Shown here piece by piece: positions 23,501 to 38,500 of a stretch of DNA of 64,000 nucleotides (position 1 is its first letter; each line of letters opens with the position of its first letter). Source of the stretch: Torymus aiolomorphi. Taxonomy: Eukaryota; Arthropoda; Insecta; Hymenoptera; Torymidae. Both the position numbers and the translations under genes were made by a program. Where the stretch lies: positions 40,369,807 to 40,433,806 of the forward strand of contig CM070873.1 in the NCBI GenBank assembly GCA_036365515.1, given 5' to 3'. Under the pieces are notes generated by a model. That model ran no database searches. It was not told the DNA's origin and saw only the letters and a list, made by a program, of their open reading frames with translations.

Positions 23501-26500
23501 TGCGATTCCTAAAAATTTGATAACGGTAATTTCTTCTAGAGCTAACGAAATACTTATAAAAAAATTGCCGAGACCAAAATCGATCCGGAACCCTTCCTTC
23601 AGGGGGATGAAAGTGGGGCAAAACGGCTAAAAAGACATGAAAAATACATTTAAAAAATTCTGTCCCTGGCGACTCTGCGATTCCTAAAAATTTGATAACG
23701 GTAATTTCTTCTAGAGCTAACGAAATACGTATAAAAAATTGCCGAGACCAAAATCGATCTGGAACCCTTCCTCAGGGGGATGAAAGTGGGGCAAAACGGC
23801 TAAAAAGACATGAAAAATACATTTAAAAAATTCTGTCTCTGGCGACTATGCGATTCCTAAAAATTTGATCACGGAAATTTCTTCGAGAGCTTACGAAATA
23901 CTTATAAAAAAAATGCCGAGACCAAAATCGATCCGGAACCCTTCCTTCAGGGGATGCAAGTGGGGCAAAACGGCTAAAAACACCTGAAAAATAACTTTAA
24001 AAAATTCTGTCTCTGGCGACTATGCGATTCCTAAAAATTTGATCACGGGAATTTCTTCGAGAGCTAACGAAATACTTATAAAAAAATTGCCGAGACCAAA
24101 ATCGATCCGGAACCCTTCCTTCAGGGGATGCAAGTGGGGCAAAACGGCTAAAAACACATGAAAAATAACTTTCAAAAATTCTGTCTCTAGCGACTATGCG
24201 ATTCCTAAAAATTTGATAACGGTAATTTCTTCTAGAGCTAACGAAATACTTATAAAAAAATTGCCGAGACCAAAATCGATCCGGAACCCTTCCATCAGGG
24301 GATGCAAGCGGGGCAAAACGGCTAAAAACACATGAGAAAAATACATTAAAAAATTCTGTCTCTAGCGACTACGCGATTCCTAAAAATTTTATCACGGGAA
24401 TTTCTTCAAGAGCTAACGAAATACTTATAAAAAAATTGCCGAGACCAAAAACGATCCGGAACCCTTCCTTCAGGTGGATGCAAGTGGGGCAAAACGGCTA
24501 AAAACACATGAAAAATAACTTTAAAAAATTCTGCCTCTAGCGACTATGCGATTCCTAAAAATTTGATAACGGTAATTTCTTCTAGAGCTAACGAAATACT
24601 TATAAAAAAATTGCCGAGACCAAAATCGATCCGGAACCCTTCCTTCAGGGGGATGAAAGTGGGGCAAAACGGCTAAAAAGACATGAAAAATACATTTAAA
24701 AAATTCTGTCTCTGGCGACTATGCGATTCCTAAAAATTTGATCACGGGAATTTCTTCAAGAGCTAACGAAATACTTATAAAAAAATTGCCGAGACCAAAA
24801 TCGATCCGGAACCTTTCCTTCAGGGGGATGCAAGTGGGGCAAAACGGCTAAAAACACATGAAAAATAACTTTCAAAAATTCTGTCTCTAGCGACTATGCG
24901 ATTCCTAAAAATTTGATAACGGTAATTTCTTCTAGAGCTAACGAAATACTTATAAAAAAATTGCCGAGACCAAAATCGATCCGGAACCCTTCCTTCAGGG
25001 GGATGCAAGTGGGGCAAAACGGCTAAAAACACCTGAAAAATAACTTTAAAAAATTCTGTCTCTGGCGACTATACGATTCCTAAAAATTTGATCACGGGAA
25101 TTTCTTCGAGAGCTAACGAAATACTTATAAAAAATTGCCGAGACCAAAATCGATCCGGAACCCTTCCTTCAGGGGATGCAAGTGGGGCAAAACGGCTAAA
25201 AACACATGAAAAATAACTTTCAAAAATTCTGTCTCTAGCGACTATGCGATTCCTAAAAATTTGATAACGGTAATTTCTTCTAGAGCTAACGAAATACTTA
25301 TAAAAAAATTGCCGAGACCAAAATCGATCCGGAACCCTTCCATCAGGGGGATGCAAGCGGGGCAAAACGGCTAAAAACACATGAGAAAAATACATTAAAA
25401 AAATTCTGTCTCTAGCGACAATGCGATTCCTAAAAATTTGATCACGGGAATTTCTTCGAGAGCTAACGAAATACTTATAAAAAAATTGCCGAGACCAAAA
25501 TCGATCCGGAACCCTTCCTCCGGGGGATGCAAGTGGGGCAAAACGGCTAAAAACACATAAAAAATACCTTTAAAAAATTCTATCTCTAGCGACTACGCGA
25601 TTCCTAAAAATTTTATCACGGGAATTTCTTCAAGAGCTAACGAAATACTTATAAAAAAATTGCCGAGACCAAAATCGATCCGGAACCCTTCCTTCAGGGG
25701 GATGCAAGTGGGGCAAAACGGCTAAAAACACATGAAAAATAACTTTCAAAAATTCTGCCTCTAGCGACTATGCGATTCCTAAAAATTTGATAACGGTAAT
25801 TTCTTCTAGAGCTAACGAAATACTTATAAAAAAATTGCCGAGACCAAAATCGATCCGGAACCCTTCCTTCAGGGGGATGAAAGTGGGGCAAAACGGCTAA
25901 AAAGACATGAAAAATACATTTAAAAAATTCTGTCCCTGGCGACTCTGCGATTCCTAAAAATTTGATAACGGTAATTTCTTCTAGAGCTAACGAAATACGT
26001 ATAAAAAATTGCCGAGACCAAAATCGATCCGGAACCCTTCCTTCAGGGGGATGCAAGTGGGGCAAAACGGCTAAAAACACCTGAAAAATAACTTTAAAAA
26101 ATTCTGTCTCTGGCGACTATGCGATTCCTAAAAATTTGATCACGGGAATTTCTTCGAGAGCTAACGAAATACTTATAAAAAAATTGCCGAGACCAAAATC
26201 GATCCGGAACCCTTCCTTCAGGGGGATGCAAGTGGGGCAAAACGGCTAAAAACACATGAAAAATAACTTTCAAAAATTCTGTCTCTAGCGACTATGCGAT
26301 TCCTAAAAATTTGATAACGGTAATTTCTTCTAGAGCTGACGAAATACTTATAAAAAAATTGCCGAGACCAAAATCGATCCGGAACCCTTCCATCAGGAGG
26401 ATGCAAGCGGGGCAAAACGGCTAAAAACACATGAGAAAAATACATTTAAAAAATTCTGTCTCTAGCGACTATGCGATTCCTAAAAATTTGATCACGTTAA

Positions 26501-29500
26501 TTTCTTCTAGAGCTAACGAAATACTTGTAAAAAAATTGCCGAGACGAAAATCGATCCGGAACCCTTCCTTCAGGGGGATGCAAGCGTGGCAAAACGGCTA
26601 AAAAGACATGAAAAATACATTTAAAAAATTCTGTCTCTAGCGACTATGCGATTCCTAAAAATTTTATCACGGGAATTTCTTCAAGAGCTTACCAAATACT
26701 CATAAAAAAATTGCCGAGACCAAAATCGATCCGGAACCCTTCCTTCGGGGGATGCAAGCGGGGCAAAACGGCTAAAAAGATATGCGATTCCTAAAAATTT
26801 GATAACGGTAATTTCTTCTAGAGCTAACGAAATACTTATAAAAAAATTGCCGAGACCAAAATCGATCCGGAACCCTTCCTTCAGGGGGATGCAAGCGGGG
26901 CAAAACGGCTAAAAACACATGAAAAATAACTTTCAAAAATTCTGTCTCTAGCGACTATGCGATTCCTAAAAATTTGATAACGGTAATTTCTTCTAGAGCT
27001 AACGAAATACTTATAAAAAAATTGCCGAGACCAAAATCGATCCGGAACCCTTCCTTCAGGGGGATGCAAGCGGGGCAAAACGGCTAAAAACATCTGAAAA
27101 ATAACTTTAAAAAATTCTGTCTCTGGCGACTATGCGATTCCTAAAAATTTGATGACGGGAATTTCTTCGGGAGCTAACGAAATACTTATAAAAAAATTGC
27201 CGAGACCAAAATCGATCCGGAACCCTTCCTTCAGGGGGATGCAAGTGCGGCAAAACGGCTAAAAACACATGAAAAATAACTTTCAAAAATTCTGTCTATG
27301 CGATTCCTAAAAATTTGATCACGGGAATTTCTTCGAGAGCTAACGAAATACTTATAAAAAAATTGCCGAGACCAAAATCGATCCGGAACAATACCTTCGG
27401 GGGATGCAAGTGGGGCAAAACGGCTATAAACACATGAAAAATACCTTTAAAAAATTCTATCTCTAGCGACTATGCGATTCCTAAAAATTTGATCACGGGA
27501 ATTTCTCGTGGGTTTTTTTGACCTCGCGTGGTTGCAGTACTCGTCTTCGGTTCGCAAACGCACTTGCCTTCGGCTCGTGCTAGCTCACCTTCGACTCGTA
27601 CTGCAACCCTACATTCGGTCTAAAAGACCCACCTCCATGTTACTGCCATCGCTTGGATCGTAGAAAAACGACCATAGGCGTCGTCGTTTGTAGGTGTTAC
27701 GTTGTGACGCTTTCAATCCCCAAATGAGGGATTAAACACAAAAACTTTCGACCGAATATACAATGTACAATTCCATACGGGAGCCATAAGGGCAACTGAC
27801 ATGGTGAAAGGGCTGAAGACTCCCCGGGGGTCAATGGCATACTTTTCTATCTTAGTACCATATAATATAGAAACCCAGAATGGATAGAGACCCACAATGA
27901 AACTATGACGAACTATAGTGGTTTTAACGACCTTCTTAGACAGTTTTGTCCATCACCAGGCTGCGGCCTACGTTGCAGACTAATATGGATTACAGGACTG
28001 ATTTTCAAGGTTAAACTGAAGATACATCCAGTCTCATTTATGTATACCGCAGGCCATGAGAATAGCAGCAATAAATAATTTAAAAAAAATATTGCACAAA
28101 TAGTGAAAATTATTATGGATTTGCGCGCGCGCATATACACACACATACACACACACACACATACATATATACTCCGCATACTCCATTTTGGCGCCATCAG
28201 TCCCTATATGCATAGCCTCTATACTGTTATCTAGATATTGTCTGCCTGCCCCCACCCGCATTATTCTACAAAATTTTTCATATATTACGTAGGGAGTTTG
28301 AAGAAGTGAAAAGGATCAAATTTATACAAAAATATAAATATTTCTTTCACATATGTAAATTTGGCTGCCGCAACACAATTTTTATTAAATTCATAAAATC
28401 TCGAGATTTCTAAAATGGGGGGGGGGTTAAGAATCACAATGGTCAAAAATTCCGATGGCGAAAATACCGATAGGTAATTTAACGATAGCTAAATCATCGG
28501 AATAAGGTTTTAATCGAATAGGAAAAATTCCTACGAGAAAATTACAAATGGTCAAAAGTTCCGAAAATAATTTTGACAATGTTCAAAAGTTTCGAAAATA
28601 ATTTTGACAGTGATTCATAGTAACGAAAATCAAATGTCGGAAAAGTCGAATAGTTACAATAAAACCTATCAACGGTTGTATCACAAATGGGTACAAATTC
28701 CGTTACAGGACGAAATTCCGAAAACTAATAAAACACTCCTTAAGAGGATGTGCAACCCTAATTTCAATATTTTTTTAAATCAACATTCAAACATTTATTT
28801 GGAAAAAGACGGCTGTAAAGCGCTCCGTACACGCAAACACTATATGCAGATATTTTTCTGGAAAATTCTATTGATATTTGCGTGAGTTATGCTCGTTTGA
28901 AAAGTAGGTCAATTGTACATTCTTACTTACCGACAGTACGGTTTTTATTTAATTCAATAAATTCTCATCTCTTTTTGGAAAAAGACGACTGTCAAGCGCT
29001 CCGTACACGCAAACACTATATGCAGATTTTTTTCTGGATAATTCACTTGCATCCCCCTGAAGGAAGGGTTCCGAATCGATTTTGGATTCGGCAATTTTTT
29101 ATAAGTATTTGGTTAGCTCTCGAAGAAATTCCCGTGATCAAATTTTTAGGAATCGCATAGTCGCTAGAGACAGAATTTTTTAAAGGTATTTTTCATGTGT
29201 ATTTAGCCGTTTTACCCCACTTGCATCCCCCGATGGAAGGGTTCCGGATCGATTTTGGTCTCGGCAATTTTTTTATGAGTATTTGGTAAGCTCTAGAAGA
29301 AATTCCCGTGATAAAATTTTTAGGAATCGCATAATCGCCAGAGACAGAATTTTTTAAAGGTATTTTTCATGTCTTTTTAGCCGTTTTGCCCCACTTTCAT
29401 CCCCCTGAAGGAAGGGTTCCGGATCGATTTTGGTCTCAGCAATTTTTTTATAAGTATTTCGTTAGCTCTCGAAGAAATTCCCGTGATAAAATTTTTAGGA

Positions 29501-32500
29501 ATCGCATAGTCGCTAGAGACAGAATTTTTTAAATGTATTTTTCTCATGTGTTTTTAGCCGTTTTGCCCCGCTTGCATCCCCCTGATGGAAGGGTTCCGGA
29601 TCGATTTTGGTCTCGGCAATTTTTTTATAAGTATTTCGTTAGCTCTAGAAGAAATTACCGTTATCAAATTTTTAGGAATCGCATAGTCGCTAGAGACAGA
29701 ATTTTTGAAAGTTATTTTTCATGTGTTTTTAGCCGTTTTGCCCCACTTGCATCCCCCTGAAGGAAGGGTTCCGGATCGATTTTGGTCTCGGCAATTTTTT
29801 TATAAGTATTTCGTTAGCTCTCGAAGAAACTCCCGTCATCAAATTTTTAGGAATCGCATAGTCGCCAGAGGCAGAATTTTTTAAAGTTATTTTTCAGGTG
29901 TTTTTAGCCGTTTTGCCCCACTTGCATCCCCCTGAAGGAAGGGTTCCGGATCGATTTTGGTCTCGGCAATTTTTTTATGAGTATTTCGTAAGCTCTCGAA
30001 GAAATTTCCGTGATCAAATTTTTAGGAATCGCATAGTCGCCAGAGACAGAATTTTTTAAATGTATTTTTTATGTCTTTTTAGCCGTTTTGCCCCACTTGC
30101 ATCCCCCTGAAGGAAGGGTTCCGGATCGATTTTGGTCTCGGCAATTTTTTTATAAGTATGTCGTTAGCTCTCGAAGAAATTCCCGTGATCAAATTTTTAG
30201 GAATCGCATAGTCGCCAGAGACAGAATTTTTGAAAGTTATTTTTCATGTGTTTTTATCCGTTTTGCCCCACTTGCATCCCCCTGAAGGAAGGCTTCCGGA
30301 TCGATTTTGGTCTCGGCAATTTTTTTATAAGTATTTCTTTAGCTCTCGAAGAAATTTCCGTGATCAAATTTTTAGGAATCGCATAGTCGCCAGGGACAGA
30401 ATATTTTAAATGTATTTTTCATGTCTTTTTAGCCGTTTTGCCCCACTTACATCCCCCTGAAGGAAGGGTTCCGGATCGATTTTGGTCTCAGCAATTTTTT
30501 TATAAGTATTTCATTAGCTCTAGAAGAAATTACCGTTATCAAATTTTTAGCAATCGCATAGCCGCTAGAGGCAGAATTTTTTAAATTTATTTTTCATGTG
30601 TTTTTAGCCGTTTTGCCCCGCTTGCATCCCCTGAAGGAAGGGTTCCGGATCGATTTTGGTCTCGGAAATTTTTTTATAAGTATTTTGTTAGCTCTAGAAG
30701 AAATTACCGTTATCAAATTTTTAGGAATCGCATAGTCGCAGGAGACAGAATTTTTTTAAATGTATTTTTCATGTCTTTTAGCCGTTTTGCCCCGCTTGCA
30801 TCCCCTGATGGATGCGTTCCGGATCGATTTTGGTCTCGACAATTTTTTTATAAGTATTTGATAAGCTCTTGAAGAAATTCCCTGATCAAATTTTTAGGAA
30901 TCGCATAGTCGCTAGAGATAGAATTTTTTAAACGTATTTTTCATGTGTTTTTAGCCGTTTTGCCCCACTTGCATCCCCCGAAGGAAGGGTTCCGGATCGA
31001 TTTTGGTCTCGGCAATTTTTTTATAAGTATTTTGTTAGCTCTAGAAGAAATTACCGTTATCAAATTTTTAGGAATCGCATATTCGCTAGAGACAGAATTT
31101 TTGAAATTTATTTTTCATGTGTTTTTAGCCGTTTTGCCCCACTTGCATCCCCCTGAAGGAAGGGTTCCGGATCGATTTTGGTCTCGGCAATTTTTTTATA
31201 AGTATTTCGTTAGCTCTCGAAGAAATTCCCGTGATCAAATTTTTAGGAATCGCATAGTCGCCAGAGACAGAATTTTTTAAAGTTATTTTTCAGGTGTTTT
31301 TAGCCGTTTTGCCCCACTTGCATCCCCCTGAAGGAAGGGTTCCGGATCGATTTTGGTCTCGGCAATTTTTTTATAAGTATTTCGTTAGCTCTAGAAGAAA
31401 TTACCGTTATCAAATTTTTAGGAATCACATAGTCGCTAGAGACAGAATTTTTTTTAAATGTATTTTTCATGTCTTTTTAGCCGTTTTGCCCCGCTTGCAT
31501 CCCCCTGATGGAAGGGTTCCGGATCGATTTTGGTCTCGGCAATTTTTTTATAAGTATTTCGTTAGCTCTAGAAGAAATTACCGTTATCAAATTTTTAGGA
31601 ATCGCATAGTCGCTAGAGACAGAATTTTTGAAAGTTATTTTTCATGTGTTTTTAGCCGTTTTGCCCCACTTGCATCCCCCTGAAGGAAGGGTTCCGGATC
31701 GATTTTGGTCTCGGCAATTTTTTATAAGTATTTCGTTAGCTCTCGAAGAAATTCCCGTGATCAAATTTTTAGGAATCGCATAGTCGCCAGAGACAGAATT
31801 TTTTAAAGTTATTTTTCAGGTGTTTTTAGCCGTTTTGCCCCACTTGCATCCCCCTGAAGGAAGGGTTCCGGATCGATTTTGGTCTCGGCAATTTTTTTAT
31901 AAGTATTTCGTAAGCTCTCGAAGAAATTTCCGTGATCAAATTTTTAGGAATCGCATAGTCGCCAGAGACAGAATTTTTTAAATGTATTTTTCATGTCTTT
32001 TTAGCCGTTTTGCCCCACTTTCATCCCCCTGAGGAAGGGTTCCAGATCGATTTTGGTCTCGGCAATTTTTTATACGTATTTCGTTACTCTAGAAGAAATT
32101 ACCGTTATCAAATTTTTAGGAATCGCAGAGTCGCCAGGGACAGAATTTTTTAAATGTATTTTTCATGTCTTTTTAGCCGTTTTGCCCCACTTTCATCCCC
32201 CTGAAGGAAGGGTTCCGGATCGATTTTGGTCTCGGCAATTTTTTTATAAGTATTTCGTTAGCTCTAGAAGAAATTACCGTTATCAAATTTTTAGGAATCG
32301 CATAGTCGCTAGAGGCAGAATTTTTTAAAGTTATTTTTCATGTGTTTTTAGCCGTTTTGCCCCGCTTGCATCCCCCTGAAGGAAGGGTTCCGGATCGATT
32401 TTGGTCTCGGCAATTTTTTTATAAGTATTTCGTTAGCTCTAGAAGAAATTACCGTTATCAAATTTTTAGGAATCGCATAGTCGCTAGAGACAGAATTTTT

Positions 32501-35500
32501 TAATTGTATTTTTCATGTCTTTTTAGCCGTTTTGCCCCGCTTGCATCCCCCGAAGGAAGGGTTCCGGATCGATTTTGGTCTCGGCAATTTTTTTATGAGT
32601 ATTTGGTAAGCTCTTGAAGAAATTCCCGTGATAAAATTTTTAGGAATCGCATAGTCGCTAGAGACAGAATTTTTTAAATGTATTTTTCATGTCTTTTTAG
32701 CCGTTTTGCCACGCTTGCATCCCCCTGAAGGAAGGGTTCCGGATCGATTTTCGTCTCGGCAATTTTTTTACAAGTATTTCGTTAGCTCTAGAAGAAATTA
32801 ACGTGATCAAATTTTTAGGAATCGCATAGTCGCTAGAGACAGAATTTTTTAAATGTATTTTTCTCATGTGTTTTTAGCCGTTTTGCCCCGCTTGCATCCT
32901 CCTGATGGAAGGGTTCCGGATCGATTTTGGTCTCGGCAATTTTTTTATAAGTATTTCGTCAGCTCTAGAAGAAATTACCGTTATCAAATTTTTAGGAATC
33001 GCATAGTCGCTAGAGACAGAATTTTTGAAAGTTATTTTTCATGTGTTTTTAGCCGTTTTGCCCCACTTGCATCCCCCTGAAGGAAGGGTTCCGGATCGAT
33101 TTTGGTCTCGGCAATTTTTTTATAAGTATTTCGTTAGCTCTCGAAGAAATTCCCGTGATCAAATTTTTAGGAATCGCATAGTCGCCAGAGACAGAATTTT
33201 TTAAAGTTATTTTTCAGGTGTTTTTAGCCGTTTTGCCCCACTTGCATCCCCCTGAAGGAAGGGTTCCGGATCGATTTTGGTCTCGGCAATTTTTTTATAA
33301 GTATTTCGTAAGCTCTCGAAGAAATTTCCGTGATCAAATTTTTAGGAATCGCATAGTCGCCAGAGACAGAATTTTTTAAATGTATTTTTCATGTCTTTTT
33401 AGCCGTTTTGCCCCACTTTCATCCCCCTGAGGAAGGGTTCCAGATCGATTTTGGTCTCGGCAATTTTTTATACGTATTTCGTTAGCTCTAGAAGAAATTA
33501 CCGTTATCAAATTTTTAGGAATCGCAGAGTCGCCAGGGACAGAATTTTTTAAATGTATTTTTCATGTCTTTTTAGCCGTTTTGCCCCACTTTCATCCCCC
33601 TGAAGGAAGGGTTCCGGATCGATTTTGGTCTCGGCAATTTTTTTATAAGTATTTCGTTAGCTCTAGAAGAAATTACCGTTATCAAATTTTTAGGAATCGC
33701 ATAGTCGCTAGAGGCAGAATTTTTTAAAGTTATTTTTCATGTGTTTTTAGCCGTTTTGCCCCACTTGCATCCCCTGAAGGAAGGGTTCCGGATCGATTTT
33801 GGTCTCGGCAATTTTTTTATAAGTATTTCGTTAGCTCTTGAAGAAATTCCCGTGATAAAATTTTTAGGAATCGCGTAGTCGCTAGAGATAGAATTTTTTA
33901 AAGGTATTTTTTATGTGTTTTTAGCCGTTTTGCCCCACTTGCATCCCCCGGAGGAAGGGTTCCGGATCGATTTTGGTCTCGGCAATTTTTTTATAAGTAT
34001 TTCGTTAGCTCTCGAAGAAATTCCCGTGATCAAATTTTTAGGAATCGCATTGTCGCTAGAGACAGAATTTTTTAATGTATTTTTCTCATGTGTTTTTAGC
34101 CGTTTTGCCCCGCTTGCATCCCCTGATGGAAGGGTTCCGGATCGATTTTGGTCTCGGCAATTTTTTTATAAGTATTTCGTTAGCTCTAGAAGAAATTACC
34201 GTTATCAAATTTTTAGGAATCGCATAGTCGCTAGAGACAGAATTTTTGAAAGTTATTTTTCATGTGTTTTTAGCCGTTTTGCCCCACTTGCATCCCCTGA
34301 AGGAAGGGTTCCGGATCGATTTTGGTCTCGGCAATTTTTTTATAAGTATTTCGTTAGCTCTCGAAGAAATTCCCGTGATCAAATTTTTAGGAATCGTATA
34401 GTCGCCAGAGACAGAATTTTTTAAAGTTATTTTTCAGGTGTTTTTAGCCGTTTTGCCCCACTTGCATCCCCCTGAAGGAAGGGTTCCGGATCGATTTTGG
34501 TCTCGGCAATTTTTTTATAAGTATTTCGTTAGCTCTAGAAGAAATTACCGTTATCAAATTTTTAGGAATCGCATAGTCGCTAGAGACAGAATTTTTGAAA
34601 GTTATTTTTCATGTGTTTTTAGCCGTTTTGCCCCACTTGCATCCCCCTGAAGGAAAGGTTCCGGATCGATTTTGGTCTCGGCAATTTTTTTATAAGTATT
34701 TCGTTAGCTCTCGAAGAAATTCCCGTGATCAAATTTTTAGGAATCGCATAGTCGCCAGAGACAGAATTTTTTAAATGTATTTTTCATGTCTTTTTAGCCG
34801 TTTTGCCCCACTTTCATCCCCCTGAAGGAAGGGTTCCGGATCGATTTTGGTCTCGGCAATTTTTTTATAAGTATTTCGTTAGCTCTAGAAGAAATTACCG
34901 TTATCAAATTTTTAGGAATCGCATAGTCGCTAGAGACAGAATTTTTGAAAGTTATTTTTCATGTGTTTTTAGCCGTTTTGCCCCACTTGCATCCCCCTGA
35001 AGGAAGGGTTCCGGATCGATTTTGGTCTCGGCAATTTTTTTATAAGTATTTCGTTAGCTCTCGAAGAAATTACCGTGATCAAATTTTTAGGAATCGCATA
35101 GTCGCCAGAGACAGAATTTTTTAAAGTTATTTTTCAGGTGTTTTTAGCCGTTTTGCCCCACTTGCATCCCCCTGAAGGAAGGGTTCCGGATCGATTTTGG
35201 TCTCGGCAATTTTTTTATAAGTATTTCGTCAGCTCTAGAAGAAATTACCGTTATCAAATTTTTAGGAATCGCATAGTCGCTAGAGACAGAATTTTTGAAA
35301 GTTATTTTTCATGTGTTTTTAGCCGTTTTGCCCCACTTGCATCCCCCTGAAGGAAGGGTTCCGGATCGATTTTGGTCTCGGCAATTTTTTTATAAGTATT
35401 TCGTTAGCTCTCGAAGAAATTCCCGTGATCAAATTTTTAGGAATCGCATAGTCGCCAGAGACAGAATTTTTAAAGTTATTTTTCAGGTGTTTTTAGCCGT

Positions 35501-38500
35501 TTTGCCCCACTTGCATCCCCCTGAAGGAAGGGTTCCGGATCGATTTTGGTCTCGGCAATTTTTTTATAAGTATTTCGTAAGCTCTCGAAGAAATTTCCGT
35601 GATCAAATTTTTAGGAATCGCATAGTCGCCAGAGACAGAATTTTTTAAATGTATTTTTCATGTCTTTTTAGCCGTTTTGCCCCACTTTCATCCCCCTGAG
35701 GAAGGGTTCCAGATCGATTTTGGTCTCGGCAATTTTTTATACGTATTTCGTTAGCTCTAGAAGAAATTACCGTTATCAAATTTTTAGGAATCGCAGAGTC
35801 GCCAGGGACAGAATTTTTTAAATGTATTTTTCATGTCTTTTTAGCCGTTTTGCCCCACTTTCATCCTCCTGAAGGAAGGGTTCCGGATCGATTTTGGTCT
35901 CGGCAATTTTTTTATAAGTATTTCGTTAGCTCTAGAAGAAATTACCGTTATCAAATTTTTAGGAATCGCATAGTCGCTAGAGGCAGAATTTTTTAAAGTT
36001 ATTTTTCATGTGTTTTTAGCCGTTTTGCCCCACTTGCATCCCCCTGAAGGAAGGGTTCCGGATCGATTTTGGTCTCGGCAATTTTTTTATAAGTATTTCG
36101 TTAGCTCTTGAAGAAATTCCCGTGATAAAATTTTTAGGAATCGCGTAGTCGCTAGAGATAGAATTTTTTAAAGGTATTTTTATGTGTTTTTAGCCGTTTT
36201 GCCCCACTTGCATCCTCCGGAGGAAGGGTTCCGGATCGATTTTGGTCTCGGCAATTTTTTTATAAGTATTTCGTTAGCTCTCGAAGAAATTCCCGTGATC
36301 AAATTTTTAGGAATCGCATTGTCGCTAGAGACAGAATTTTTTTAATGTATTTTTCTCATGTGTTTTTAGCCGTTTTGCCCCGCTTGCATTCCCCTGATGG
36401 AAGGGTTCCGGATCGATTTTGGTCTCGGCAATTTTTTTATAAGTATTTCGTTAGCTCTAGAAGAAATTACCGTTATCAAATTTTTAGGAATCGCATAGTC
36501 GCTAGAGACAGAATTTTTGAAAGTTATTTTTCATGTGTTTTTAGCCGTTTTGCCCCACTTGCATCCCCCTGAAGGAAGGGTTCCGGATCGATTTTGGTCT
36601 CGGCAATTTTTTTATAAGTATTTCGTTAGCTCTCGAAGAAATTCCCGTGATCAAATTTTTAGGAATCGTATAGTCGCCAGAGACAGAATTTTTTAAAGTT
36701 ATTTTTCAGGTGTTTTTAGCCGTTTTGCCCCACTTGCATCCCCCTGAAGGAAGGGTTCCGGATCGATTTTGGTCTCGGCAATTTTTTTATAAGTATTTCG
36801 TTAGCTCTAGAAGAAATTACCGTTATCAAATTTTTAGGAATCGCATAGTCGCTAGAGACAGAATTTTTGAAAGTTATTTTTCATGTGTTTTTAGCCGTTT
36901 TGCCCCACTTGCATCCCCTGAAGGAAAGGTTCCGGATCGATTTTGGTCTCGGCAATTTTTTTATAAGTATTTCGTTAGCTCTCGAAGAAATTCCCGTGAT
37001 CAAATTTTTAGGAATCGCATAGTCGCCAGAGACAGAATTTTTTAAATGTATTTTTCATGTCTTTTTAGCCGTTTTGCCCCACTTTCATCCCCCTGAAGGA
37101 AGGGTTCCGGATCGATTTTGGTCTCGGCAATTTTTTTATAAGTATTTCGTTAGCTCTAGAAGAAATTACCGTTATCAAATTTTTAGGAATCGCATAGTCG
37201 CTAGAGACAGAATTTTTGAAAGTTATTTTTCATGTGTTTTTAGCCGTTTTGCCCCACTTGCATCCCCCTGAAGGAAGGGTTCCGGATCGATTTTGGTCTC
37301 GGCAATTTTTTTATAAGTATTTCGTTAGCTCTCGAAGAAATTACCGTGATCAAATTTTTAGGAATCGCATAGTCGCCAGAGACAGAATTTTTTAAAGTTA
37401 TTTTTCAGGTGTTTTTAGCCGTTTTGCCCCACTTGCATCCCCCTGAAGGAAGGGTTCCGGATCGATTTTGGTCTCGGCAATTTTTTTATAAGTATTACGT
37501 AAGCTCTCGAAGAAATTTCCGTGATCAAATTTTTAGGAATCGCATAGTCGCTAGAGACAGAATTTTTTAAATGTATTTTTCTCATGTGTTTTTAGCCGTT
37601 TTGCCCCGCTTGCATCCCCCTGATGAAAGGGTTCCGGATCGATTTTGGTGTCGGCAATTTTTTTATAAGTATTTGATAAGCTCTTGAAGAAATTCCCGTG
37701 ATCAAATTTTTAGGAATCGCATAGTCGCTAGAGACAGTATTTTTGAAAGTTATTTTTCATGTGTTTTTAGCCGTTTTGCCGCACTTGCATCCCCTGAAGG
37801 AAGGGTTCCGGATCGATTTTGGTCTCGGCAATTTTTTATAAGTATTTCGTTAGCTCCCGAAGAAATTCCCGTCATCAAATTTTTAGGAATCGCATAGTCG
37901 CCAGAGACAGAATTTTTTAAAGTTATTTTTCAGATGTTTTTAGCCGTTTTGCCCCGCTTGCATCCCCTGAAGGAAGCGTTCCGGATCGATTTTGGTCTCG
38001 GCAATTTTTTTATAAGTATTTCGTTAGCTCTAGAAGAAATTACCGTTATCAAATTTTTAGGAATCGCATAGTCGCTAGAGACAGAATTTTTGAAAGTTAT
38101 TTTTCATGTGTTTTTAGCCGTTTTGCCCCGCTTGCATCCCCCTGAAGGAAGGGTTCCGGATCGATTTTGGTCTCGGCAATTTTTTTATAAGTATTTCGTT
38201 AGCTCTAGAAGAAATTACCGTTATCAAATTTTTAGGAATCGCATAGTCGCTAGAGACAGAATTTTTTAATTGTATTTTTCATGTCTTTTTAGCCGTTTTG
38301 CCCCGCTTGCATCCCCGAAGGAAGGGTTCCGGATCGATTTTGGTCTCGGCAATTTTTTTATGAGTATTTGGTAAGCTCTTGAAGAAATTCCCGTGATAAA
38401 ATTTTTAGGAATCGCATAGTCGCTAGAGACAGAATTTTTTAAATGTATTTTTCATGTCTTTTTAGCCGTTTTGCCACGCTTGCATCCCCCTGAAGGAAGG

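Larger units (their letters stand above)
27508..29043. other. Central core of the giant element, no recognisable gene
   Basis: The core holds a 125-bp imperfect hairpin at the left junction (27508-27632), a microsatellite-rich tract (CG/CA/TA, 28122-28171), a G10 run near 28417-28426, a stretch with degenerate GGTCAAAA-TTCCGAAAATA-like repeats (28438-28620), and a ~65-bp direct duplication at 28801 and 28977. The open frames are short (up to 94 codons) and contain no DDE/D, hAT, helicase or reverse-transcriptase motifs. I see no coding capacity for mobility. Confidence 0.6.

Noticed and set aside
28604..29160. Two ~92-codon frames in the element core as a transposase
   Set aside because: They share only the duplicated segment ([13 protein letters not shown]), the second runs into satellite, and there are no catalytic motifs.
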